Part shown: piece after piece, positions 1 to 5,695 of the stretch
Layout: every line of letters starts with the position of its first letter
How positions within the stretch are numbered: the stretch's first letter is position 1
Virus record (IMG/VR): IMGVR_UViG_3300025310_000225
Location: 1 to 25,417 of that record
Direction: 5' to 3' (one strand)
DNA length: 25,417 bases
From: a virus
Translations under genes and position numbers: made by a program
The notes under the pieces: model-generated
What the model was told of the DNA's origin: nothing
What the model saw: the letters and a program-made list of their open reading frames with translations, nothing else
The model's database searches: none

Positions 1-135
1 CTGGAGGAGATCAAGGAAATAGTAATGGCGACAGTCAGGGTTGATGTGTCGCCATTACGGGCCGTGCAGGATGATATGTACCTTCTGAAGCAGGTCAGGG
101 CGCTTAGGGCCGAATTTGGTTCCTTAAAGCGTTGA
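1..135 (+). CDS. 3' end of an unrecognised protein (partial)
   Basis: The window opens inside an open frame that runs 44 codons to a TGA at 133-135. The residues are rich in Leu, Glu, Lys, Arg and Val and look helical, as in the C-terminus of a coiled-coil protein. No family is recognised. It is convergent with, and overlaps by 32 bases, the small minus-strand gene that follows. A perfect 12-bp inverted repeat (22-33 with 47-58) lies inside this frame, so part of the stretch could be regulatory rather than coding. The true start lies outside the window. Confidence 0.4.
   Translation: MEEIKEIVMATVRVDVSPLRAVQDDMYLLKQVRALRAEFGSLKR
22..58. repeat. Perfect 12-bp inverted repeat
   Basis: GTAATGGCGACA at 22-33 is matched exactly by its reverse complement TGTCGCCATTAC at 47-58, with a 13-base loop. 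No T-tract follows, so it is not a typical intrinsic terminator. It could be an operator, an RNA hairpin, or a by-product of coding sequence. Confidence 0.6.
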
Positions 136-268
136 TTTCGTTTTTCAGCTTCTCGTTTTCGTCCTTGAGATCCTCGATTGACTTGCAAATATGTTCCAGG
201 GCTTTGAGTACGTGGGGGTTGTCGATTCCATTCATGGCGCGCTTGGCATGGGCGATTTCAAAAGACAC
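104..268 (-). CDS. Small coiled-coil protein, 54 aa
   Basis: A minus-strand gene of 54 codons. The start chosen is GTG at 268-266 because AGGAGGAAGG lies directly upstream at ideal spacing. An in-frame GTG at 307 would give 67 aa but has a poorer ribosome site. The C-terminal half has a heptad-like run of Leu, Ile, Glu, Lys and Asn (about residues 25-50), which predicts a coiled coil. The family is not recognised. It is the only left-hand gene on the minus strand and is divergent from the early operon at 361, a position often held by a small regulator or structural accessory protein. That role is inference only. Confidence 0.6.
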   Translation of the reverse strand: MSFEIAHAKRAMNGIDNPHVLKALEHICKSIEDLKDENEKLKNEINALRNQIRP

Positions 269-360
269 AGTTTTCCTTCCTCCTCTGGTGTTTTGGTGAC
301 TTCGCACCTCCCGTTATACCAGAGCGGGGAAGGGATTTAAAAGGGTTACGGGGTAAGACG
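269..360. promoter_or_regulatory. Divergent control region
   Basis: About 90 bases separate the minus-strand gene from the first early gene. GTTATACC at 313-320 reads as a -10-like TATACC on the + strand (TTGGTG at 293-298, 16-base spacer) and as TATAAC on the - strand. An inverted repeat, CTCTGGT at 283-289 with ACCAGAG at 318-324, brackets it. The layout fits a divergent promoter with an operator, but the hexamers are weak and nothing here is decisive. Confidence 0.25.
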
Positions 361-648
361 ATGGACGATCTGGCTGCGGTGAAAAAAGAGCTGATGGAAT
401 TGCGGTCGATGCTGGCGGAGGTGCTACCGCTGGTGAGGCCCCCCAAGGCACTGTTGACGCTGACGGAGGCGGCCGAAATCTGCCATGTGAAAAAGGCGTG
501 GCTCCTGGAGCGGGTGCAGCGGGAGGAGATCCCGGCGTTCCGCTCTTCTGCCGACGCTCCGTGGCGGGTGTACGTGGCCGATGTGCAGGCATTCCTCACC
601 AAGGAGAGCAACCAGAAGCGGCCGGTGCGGCGACGGAGGGCGGCATGA
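361..648 (+). CDS. Excisionase/AlpA-like helix-turn-helix protein, 95 aa
   Basis: Residues 1-25 form a short amphipathic helix. Residues about 31-80 match the HTH_17/excisionase pattern: a Leu-Thr-x-x-Glu-Ala-Ala opening, a second helix, then a short Arg/Pro/Trp wing ending in Val-Ala-Asp-Val. The C-terminus is very basic (Arg/Lys run). Proteins of this kind bind DNA as excisionases or small transcription regulators. The start at 361 follows a weak G-rich site. The stop overlaps the next ATG (ATGA at 645-648), so the two genes are probably translationally coupled. As the first gene of the early run it may control it. No integrase is present to support a true excisionase role. Confidence 0.7.
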   Translation: MDDLAAVKKELMELRSMLAEVLPLVRPPKALLTLTEAAEICHVKKAWLLERVQREEIPAFRSSADAPWRVYVADVQAFLTKESNQKRPVRRRRAA

Positions 649-950
649 CGACGAAGGAGTTCGTGGCGCTGGTGGAGGATGTGATCCGGGTGAAGGAGGG
701 ACAGGCTGCTGAGGCGCTGTCGCTGCTGCACCAGGTGGAGGATGTGAGGTATCACTCTGGATATTGGTCCGGGGTGATGGATGGCCTGCACCGGATGGTG
801 ATGACGCTGGCACCGAATGATGCGGCGCGCATGGCTGCCAGGCTGCTGCTGGCTGAGGCCGACGGGCGGCTGGAGGAGCTGATCGAGCAGCATTCCATCC
901 GGGTCCGCCGGGCGGCGCAGCCTATAGCGTTTGAAAGGGGGCGGAAATGA
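645..950 (+). CDS. Hypothetical helical protein, 101 aa
   Basis: The ATG at 645 overlaps the previous stop as ATGA, which decides the start over longer in-frame alternatives. The product is acidic to neutral, almost entirely helical in composition, with no signal peptide or membrane segment. A central segment carries a run of Ala, Met, Arg and Leu. No family is recognised. It is part of the tightly overlapping early operon and ends in another ATGA overlap with the next gene. The coding strand is strongly G-biased, like its neighbours. Confidence 0.65.
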   Translation: MTTKEFVALVEDVIRVKEGQAAEALSLLHQVEDVRYHSGYWSGVMDGLHRMVMTLAPNDAARMAARLLLAEADGRLEELIEQHSIRVRRAAQPIAFERGRK

Positions 951-1177
951 CGGTGTTTGTGTCGCGGGTGCGGCGGGCCTATGTCCGCCGCCGGAGTCTG
1001 AGAGAGATGGCGATCGCTACGTTGCTGATGGTGGCGGCGGTGGCGCTGCTGGCAATCGCGGCCTGCGAGGAGCTGGAGCGGCCGGCGGAGCCGGTGGGGT
1101 TGACGGCGGCCCAAAGGGCGGAGATTGTGCGCTCGTGGTATGGGGAGCTGTATCCCCAGTATGTTGTCCGCCGCTGA
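947..1177 (+). CDS. Small putative lipoprotein, 76 aa
   Basis: The N-terminus is Arg-rich (residues 7-19), followed by a hydrophobic stretch at 21-39 and the sequence Ile-Ala-Ala-Cys, which fits a lipobox with Cys40 as the lipidated residue. An internal ATG at 1007 (Met21) preceded by GAGAGAG would give a more typical short signal peptide. The mature part is only about 37 residues and ends Tyr-Val-Val-Arg-Arg. It is probably anchored in the inner or outer membrane. The function is unknown; small early phage lipoproteins sometimes act in superinfection exclusion, which is only a possibility here. It starts by ATGA overlap with the previous gene. Confidence 0.6.
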   Translation: MTVFVSRVRRAYVRRRSLREMAIATLLMVAAVALLAIAACEELERPAEPVGLTAAQRAEIVRSWYGELYPQYVVRR

Positions 1178-1188
1178 GGCGGTTTTTT
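1168..1188 (+). terminator. Short hairpin plus T6, possible intrinsic terminator or attenuator
   Basis: CCGCC (1168-1172), a 5-base loop and GGCGG (1178-1182) are followed at once by six T (1183-1188). The stem contains the stop codon of the lipoprotein gene. It sits inside an otherwise continuous same-strand gene run, so it may be leaky or act as an attenuator. Confidence 0.45.
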
Positions 1189-1197
1189 GGTGCGGTT

Positions 1198-1350
1198 ATG
1201 CCGTGCGATATGTGCAGGTACCATGGATGCCGCGAGATGGGGCAGTTTTCCCGCCGGTGGCTCTTGGGCAGGTATGTGGATGGGGTGGCGGTTGAGTGTG
1301 TGGATTTCTCGCCCCGCTGGTGCCGAGGGATCGAGGGAGTGACGCTGTGA
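1198..1350 (+). CDS. Small Cys-rich protein, 50 aa
   Basis: An ATG at 1198 opens a 50-codon frame with Cys-x2-Cys near the N-terminus (Cys3, Cys6), a further Cys11, and Cys at 34 and 46, so zinc or other metal binding is possible. Its stop overlaps the next start as GTGA (1347-1350). The ribosome site is weak, and the gene follows a terminator-like hairpin, which lowers confidence. No family is recognised. The G-biased composition and the overlap with the next gene support it being real. Confidence 0.5.
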   Translation: MPCDMCRYHGCREMGQFSRRWLLGRYVDGVAVECVDFSPRWCRGIEGVTL

Positions 1351-1655
1351 CGGCGACGGATGTCATGGATACGTTGGTTATGATGGCAGTGCTTACGGCG
1401 GGGACGATCGGACTGGTGCTGCTGGCGCTTCGCCGGGAGGATGCCGCTGGGGTTGAGCCTGATGATGTGTCTGTGCCCCGGTTCCGGGTTGAGTCTCTGG
1501 GGTGGGTGCTGTCGGTGGGTGATGCGCTGATTTACATTGATGCTGTCCAGCCGCTACACGCGGAGCGGCTGCGGTACAGGATTGCCGTCCGGCCGGATGG
1601 GGCTGAGATGGTGGAGGTGTTCAAGGTGGTGGCCGATGATGTGCCCTCTGTATAA
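1347..1655 (+). CDS. Small membrane protein, 102 aa
   Basis: The start chosen is GTG at 1347, which overlaps the previous stop (GTGA) and has GAGGGAG just upstream. A longer ATG-initiated form would overlap the previous gene deeply. Residues about 8-28 form one transmembrane helix (Met/Leu/Val/Ala/Gly rich) followed by Arg-Arg, predicting a cytoplasmic C-terminal domain of about 70 residues with beta-strand character. The family is not recognised. The end of the gene is overlapped by the next frame. Confidence 0.55.
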   Translation: MTATDVMDTLVMMAVLTAGTIGLVLLALRREDAAGVEPDDVSVPRFRVESLGWVLSVGDALIYIDAVQPLHAERLRYRIAVRPDGAEMVEVFKVVADDVPSV

Positions 1656-2175
1656 GGAGGAGAGGCTGCGGGTGACGCCGGGGTTCTGTGCTAATCGCTA
1701 TGAGATGGCGAAGACCAATCCGCGCAGTGAGTCAAAGTGCGGCGGTTGTACGTGCGGGGAGTGGGCGAGCCTGCATGGGTATTTCCCGGCGGAGGCGGAG
1801 GCGGCGAATGCGGAGCCTCCCAGGCGCGCGGTGCAGGCGCGGCAGATGTGCAGGGTGGAAGGGTGTGAGAAGCATCCGATAGCCGGCTGTGACGGTATGT
1901 GCAGGAGCCACTGGAAAGAGGTGCAGCAGGGCACGCGGAAGCTGCCGGTCAGGCGGCCGAAGCCGAAAGGCCGCGCGAAGGTGCAGCCGGGGGTGTTGTC
2001 GCTGGTGAAGGGTGCGCCGGAGATGTCGGGGCGACCGGGAATTTTTCTGGACTTCACGGGCCACGAGGATGTGCTGGAGCGGCTGCACGAGGTGTCGGAG
2101 GATGTGAACCATGATGTGGTGTGCATTCTCTCGGCGGTGCTGGATGGGAAGATGGCGTTTCTGGGAGGGCGGTGA
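1639..2175 (+). CDS. Zinc-finger-like phage protein, 178 aa
   Basis: There are two Cys clusters. The first has Cys17 then Cys34, Cys37 and Cys39. The second, Cys71-x4-Cys76 ... Cys88-x2-His91, matches a zinc-binding signature I recall from phage proteins, often beside HNH or DNA-binding domains. A basic Pro/Arg/Lys linker follows (about 100-117), then a C-terminal segment of the Phe-Leu-Asp-Phe ... Leu-Glu type seen in small phage regulators. A DNA- or RNA-binding role is inferred. The ATG at 1639 is used, but AGGAGG at 1655-1660 could instead serve GTG at 1672 (11-base spacing), which would remove 11 residues and the 17-base overlap with the previous gene. Confidence 0.6.
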   Translation: MCPLYKEERLRVTPGFCANRYEMAKTNPRSESKCGGCTCGEWASLHGYFPAEAEAANAEPPRRAVQARQMCRVEGCEKHPIAGCDGMCRSHWKEVQQGTRKLPVRRPKPKGRAKVQPGVLSLVKGAPEMSGRPGIFLDFTGHEDVLERLHEVSEDVNHDVVCILSAVLDGKMAFLGGR

Positions 2176-2546
2176 TGTTTGATCGGGAAACGGCTCGCCG
2201 TATGGTGTGGGACACGGTCTGTATGTTGTCGTCGTCGTATCCTGATGGGGCGCTGGAGTGGCTGCGGGCGAATAGGCCCGATGTCATTCGCTATGCCCAT
2301 GAGGCGGAGGCGGCTCTGGATGCGGCGGTAGAGGCTGAGGATGTTCATGGTCTGGCGCTGGCTCTGGAGCGGTATGTAAAGGTTTTCCAACGGGCATTCC
2401 AGGTTTTTGAGGGGCGCCCGCCGGTGATAGAGGTGCAGGCTTTCCCCTCTGCTGGCGTGGCAGAGGGGAAAGCCGTTCTCCGGTCCGCCTCCCCCCTCCC
2501 CCCCGACGATAGAATCCGGCCAATCGTCCAGAATGGGGTTGCGTGA
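2175..2546 (+). CDS. Hypothetical acidic helical protein, 123 aa
   Basis: The ATG at 2175 overlaps the previous stop, with GGGAGGGCGG upstream. A GTG at 2172 is an alternative. Residues 1-80 are helical and acidic with Trp and Tyr residues. The C-terminal 40 residues are low in structure, rich in Pro, Ala and Ser, and are encoded across a perfect 15-bp inverted repeat (2438-2474). The reading frame may have been extended by insertion of that palindrome. No family is recognised. The gene ends in TGATG overlap with the gpZ-like gene. Confidence 0.6.
   Translation: MFDRETARRMVWDTVCMLSSSYPDGALEWLRANRPDVIRYAHEAEAALDAAVEAEDVHGLALALERYVKVFQRAFQVFEGRPPVIEVQAFPSAGVAEGKAVLRSASPLPPDDRIRPIVQNGVA
2438..2474. 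repeat. Perfect 15-bp inverted repeat inside a gene
   Basis: GGCTTTCCCCTCTGC at 2438-2452 and GCAGAGGGGAAAGCC at 2460-2474 are exact reverse complements around a 7-base loop. The transcript would form a very stable hairpin within the 3' end of the 2175-2546 gene. No T-tract follows, so it is not a simple terminator. Confidence 0.8.
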
Positions 2547-3145
2547 TGCGATTCGTATTGCAGGGATTTGAAGATGCGCTCAATGCGGCCACCGAGGAGA
2601 CCATCAAGGACGTGCGGGCAGCGATCAAGAGCACCATGACCAAGGTGTTGAGGTCGGTAAAGAGCCTCACGTCGGAGGAGATCCGCAAGGTTTACAACGT
2701 GCCGAAATCGGTGCTCGACCAGCGCCTTGAATTATTCACGGCCCGGATCAATAACCTGGAGTCTGTGCTGGTGGTCGGCGGCAAGTCGGTATCGCTCTCG
2801 TATTTCAACGCTCGGCAGTTTCGTGGGGCCAGCGTCATCACCAGGGCCAAGGTGACCACCAGGAAGCGCGCCGGCAAGTTCCAGGGCGTGGAAGTGGAAG
2901 TCATCAAGGGGGAGCGCACGCGGTTAAAGAGCGCGTTTATGCAGCGCTTCGCGAGTGGCCACCTCGGTATCCTCACCCGTACCAGCACGAGCCGTTACCC
3001 CGTCCTGATCAAGAGCGCCGTCTCTGTAGCGTCCATGTTCAACCGAGTGGATATCAACGACGCCATCGTCCGCAAGATCGACGAGGACCTGGAGCGGGTG
3101 TTCCGGCACGAGCTGGAGTTCTACCTCAATCGGGGTGCGCGTTGA
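2546..3145 (+). CDS. Minor tail protein Z-like (lambda gpZ family), 199 aa
   Basis: The pattern fits the Minor_tail_Z family: an N-terminal helical segment with many Thr/Lys/Arg, the 'Tyr-Asn-Val-Pro-Lys-x-x-Leu' region, a central Ser-Leu-Ser-Tyr-Phe segment, then Gly-His-Leu-Gly-Ile ... Arg-Tyr-Pro-Val-Leu and a Val-Ala-Ser-Met-Phe motif near residue 165. Lambda gpZ acts in the tail tube, at the end joined to the head, and is needed for DNA entry. The length (199) is close to the family norm (about 190). The ATG at 2546 overlaps the previous stop. The gene is misplaced: it follows the early genes and precedes replication genes, about 14 kb from the tail module. Base composition changes here from the G-rich early genes to a balanced one. 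Confidence 0.75.
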   Translation: MRFVLQGFEDALNAATEETIKDVRAAIKSTMTKVLRSVKSLTSEEIRKVYNVPKSVLDQRLELFTARINNLESVLVVGGKSVSLSYFNARQFRGASVITRAKVTTRKRAGKFQGVEVEVIKGERTRLKSAFMQRFASGHLGILTRTSTSRYPVLIKSAVSVASMFNRVDINDAIVRKIDEDLERVFRHELEFYLNRGAR

Positions 3146-3268
3146 CCGCCTCAACGTTCAGCGCGCGCGGGTCCTTCCCGCTGGGGGTACCCCATGCGGG
3201 CGAGCGAGCGCGCGGGAACTGACTACGAATAAGATTTTTTTTGATTTCGGCTTTTCGCAGGAGGGCAT
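3146..3268. promoter_or_regulatory. Structured intergenic region upstream of replication genes
   Basis: In 123 bases there is a GC-rich fold, CCCGCTGGGG (3177-3186) pairing with CCCCA-t-GCGGG (3190-3200, one bulge) around loop GTA, flanked by alternating CGCGCG tracts. It is followed by an AT-rich stretch with T8 (3235-3242) and the AGGAGG site of the next gene. CGTTGA/TCAACG also forms a small hairpin right at the gpZ stop. No convincing -35/-10 pair is visible. It could hold a terminator for the early operon, a promoter, or a protein-binding site for the replication block. Confidence 0.4.
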
Positions 3269-3664
3269 ATGTCGCAACTTCAACCGCTTACATCCGAGGC
3301 GGTAGCCGCTGCATTCTGCGCTGACTCCCTATCGTGGCATCACGTCGGGCGGTGGATCATTGACCGGCTGAACCCCGGCGGTCCGAAGTGTCCGAAATGC
3401 GGCACCGGCTACAACGACGAGACGCGGCTGGAGCGCTGGTATCAGCGCGAGCGCATCCGTTGCACATCGTGCGGTCACATGCACACGTCCACATCCGGCA
3501 CTATCCTGGCCAACACCACGCTGGAGCCCCGGGAGCTCTTTATCCTGCTGCTCACCAGGGAGCGGTTCACCGTTGCCGAGCGGGCCAAGATGCTCGGCAT
3601 GAACCCTAAGACGGTCCGGACATGGGACGCCAAGCTAACGGACGGGGGTTGCCCCAATGTCTGA
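3269..3664 (+). CDS. Zinc-ribbon plus helix-turn-helix regulator, transposase-type DNA-binding domain, 131 aa
   Basis: Cys41-x2-Cys44 and Cys65-x2-Cys68 form a zinc ribbon. The following Thr-Ser-Gly-Thr-Ile-Leu ... Leu-Glu-Pro-Arg-Glu-Leu segment and an HTH at about 98-123 reproduce the N-terminal layout of IS1595-type transposases, but the protein stops before any DDE/DDN catalytic domain. It is therefore probably a DNA-binding regulator rather than a transposase. The start at 3269 has AGGAGGGC upstream. The stop overlaps the helicase start by 8 bases, tying it to the replication block. A role in controlling replication genes or in origin binding is inference. Confidence 0.65.
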   Translation: MSQLQPLTSEAVAAAFCADSLSWHHVGRWIIDRLNPGGPKCPKCGTGYNDETRLERWYQRERIRCTSCGHMHTSTSGTILANTTLEPRELFILLLTRERFTVAERAKMLGMNPKTVRTWDAKLTDGGCPNV

Positions 3665-5261
3665 TCCCCTGGACGACAAGATCGTAGATATCAGGGCGGC
3701 GGTAGAGGCGCGGAAGAAGGCGGAAGAGGCTTTGCTCGCCGAGAAGGCGAAGCCGGAGACGCCAGTCATAACCCCGCGGCTCGTCAAGCAGTGCCTGCTA
3801 GCCAACGAGCTTGGCGACGGCACTCTCTATGCGGCCCTTCATCGGGGGAAATTCCTCTTCAACAAAACCACGGGACAGTGGCTCATGTGGCAAGGGCACC
3901 ATTGGGCCGTGGACGTCATGGAGCAGGCCTTTGCCGGGGTGGAGGACGTGGCGCTCCAGTATCTGGAAGCCGGCCACCTCTTGAAGGATGACATTGACAC
4001 TGCCCGGACTGCCGATAAATACGATGAAGCCAAGCAGCTTTCCGAGCTCCAGGCCAGCTATTACAAGCGGGTCAAGAAGCTGCGCTCCATCGCCGGTGCC
4101 GGGAATTGCCTGCTGTATAGCCATCGTGTGAAAGACCCCTTGGCCATCAAGGGAGACGAGATCGACACCAACCCGTGGCTGCTGGCGTGCCGCAACGGCG
4201 TCGTAGATCTGCGTACCGGAAAGATGCGTCCAGGACGGCCCGAGGACTACCTCCTCAGGGCCGTGCCCCACGAATGGAGGGGGATTGACTGCCCGGCGCC
4301 AGTATGGGATGCCGCCCTGCGCGATATTTTCGAGGGGCCTCATGCTGACGAGATCATCGCATTTTTGCGTCGCGCCGCCGGCTACAGCATCACCGGACTC
4401 AACATCGAGCGCCTGTTCTTGTTGCTCTACGGCGAACACGGCCAGAACGGCAAGGGGACCATCGTGGAAACCCTACAGTACATCCTTGGCCCCTTGGCCG
4501 CTCCCGTCGCCTCCGAGATGCTCCTCGACCAGGGGCGGACGAAATCCAGTTCCGGTCCCACCCCTGACATCATGGCCCTCAAGGGGCTGCGGATCGCCTT
4601 TGCCTCCGAGACCAATGAGGGGGAGCGCTTCTCCACCTCCAAGGTCAAATGGTTCACCGGCGGCGACACCCTCACCGGCCGCAACCCGCACGACAAACAC
4701 CCCACGTCCTTCACCCCCTCGCACGTCCTGTGGCTCCTCACCAACTACCTCCCCCGGGCCTCTGCCGACGACCGGCCGTTCTGGACCCGAATGAAGGTCG
4801 TCAATTTCAACTGGTCGTTCGTCGAAGAGCCACGGGAACCCTACGAGAAAAAGCGCGACGGTGATCTGCTGCGCAAACTATCCGCCGAAGCCTCCGGCAT
4901 CCTCGCCTGGCTGGTGCGGGGCTGTCTTGAATGGCAGCGGGACGGGCTCTCCCCGCCGGCCATAGTCAAGCAGTACACTTCCGACTACCAGCGCAATGAA
5001 GACAATGTCGGGCAATTCATCGACGAATGCTGCGTCATTGATGACCGCGACGAGATCCCAGTCAAGAGCCGTGACGCCGCTGGGGCCACCGCCCTCTATA
5101 AGGCCTTCAGGGCCTGGTACGAGAACAACATCGGCAACAAGCCCGTCAGCCAGAAGAAATTCGGCGACATCATGGGTAAAAAGGGCTTTCTCAAGGACAA
5201 GGACAACTTCGGCCTGATCCAGTATTTCGGCATCAGGCTCAAGAGCCAGTACGAGACATGA
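3657..5261 (+). CDS. P4-family SF3 DNA helicase (D5/primase C-terminal type), 534 aa
   Basis: The order of motifs is that of phage/plasmid P4-alpha-type superfamily 3 helicases: an N-terminal D5_N-like region (about 90-245), Walker A Gly-x2-Gly-x2-Gly-Lys-Gly-Thr at 259-268, Walker B ending Phe-Ala-Ser-Glu (Glu318), and motif C with sensor Asn363 in Leu-Leu-Thr-Asn-Tyr. A C-terminal winged-helix-like region (about 430-530) probably binds DNA. It would unwind phage DNA at the origin. It lacks the N-terminal primase domain found in P4 alpha; that activity is supplied by the separate gene at 5696. It is translationally coupled to the zinc-ribbon gene and is followed by the iteron region. Confidence 0.88.
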   Translation: MSDPLDDKIVDIRAAVEARKKAEEALLAEKAKPETPVITPRLVKQCLLANELGDGTLYAALHRGKFLFNKTTGQWLMWQGHHWAVDVMEQAFAGVEDVALQYLEAGHLLKDDIDTARTADKYDEAKQLSELQASYYKRVKKLRSIAGAGNCLLYSHRVKDPLAIKGDEIDTNPWLLACRNGVVDLRTGKMRPGRPEDYLLRAVPHEWRGIDCPAPVWDAALRDIFEGPHADEIIAFLRRAAGYSITGLNIERLFLLLYGEHGQNGKGTIVETLQYILGPLAAPVASEMLLDQGRTKSSSGPTPDIMALKGLRIAFASETNEGERFSTSKVKWFTGGDTLTGRNPHDKHPTSFTPSHVLWLLTNYLPRASADDRPFWTRMKVVNFNWSFVEEPREPYEKKRDGDLLRKLSAEASGILAWLVRGCLEWQRDGLSPPAIVKQYTSDYQRNEDNVGQFIDECCVIDDRDEIPVKSRDAAGATALYKAFRAWYENNIGNKPVSQKKFGDIMGKKGFLKDKDNFGLIQYFGIRLKSQYET

Positions 5262-5695
5262 GCGGAAGATCATCTGGCCGGGTTTCCCCTGTAGGGGGGC
5301 GGGGCCGGTTCACATATCCATATCGAGCAGGCGGGCGGAGGATTGATGGGACGAGGGGGCGATGTTCCGGAATCATTATCCGGGCATAACATACCGAAAT
5401 AGCGCCGCAAAAAGTTGTATCCGGAGGATTGGAGGATTACCGCAGACAATTTTTTACAGGAATACTGCAACCAATTGCCTGAAGAAGATACTTACTTATA
5501 TCCTCCAATCCTCCGGAGTCACGTAAAAAAAAGAATATATATAATAAGTTGCGGCGCGGAGGATTAACGAGAAAACGTTTTTCTCATCCTCCGATCCTCC
5601 GGGGGATTTACTCCCTTGGCAGGGGTGATCATAGATAACGGGCCAAGCGCACCGGCTTGCGGAGCGCAGTCCGCAGCCGCCGCAGGGAAATAACC
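5262..5695. other. Candidate replication origin: iteron-rich non-coding region
   Basis: This 434-bp gap contains no credible gene. It carries eight copies of GGAGGAT or its complement: + at 5337, 5423, 5431 and 5558; - at 5500, 5508, 5586 and 5594 (first base of each). Three are doublets spaced exactly 8 bp. TCCGGAGGATTGGAGGAT (5420-5437) and its exact complement (5500-5517) make an 18-bp inverted repeat. A second stem pairs 5557-5564 with 5586-5593, with inner arms GAGAAAA/TTTTCTC. An A/T-rich stretch (about 5521-5549) lies between them. Iterons plus AT-rich DNA between a P4-type helicase and a primase gene is the layout expected of a phage origin. The role is inferred. Confidence 0.6.
5420..5517. 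repeat. 18-bp perfect inverted repeat built from iteron doublets
   Basis: The left arm at 5420-5437 and right arm at 5500-5517 are exact reverse complements, separated by 62 bases. Each arm is two tandem GGAGGAT units 8 bp apart. Confidence 0.85.

Noticed and set aside
498-950. Longer version of the 645-950 gene starting at 498
   Set aside because: It would overlap the HTH gene for 150 bases in another frame; the ATGA junction at 645 is a better start.
5423-5438. GGAGGATT copies as ribosome binding sites
   Set aside because: No start codon with an open frame follows the copies at proper spacing, and half of them are on the other strand.
5270-5470. Minus-strand frame inside the iteron region
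   Set aside because: No ribosome site, Pro-rich low-complexity translation, and it crosses iterons and hairpin arms; the region looks non-coding.
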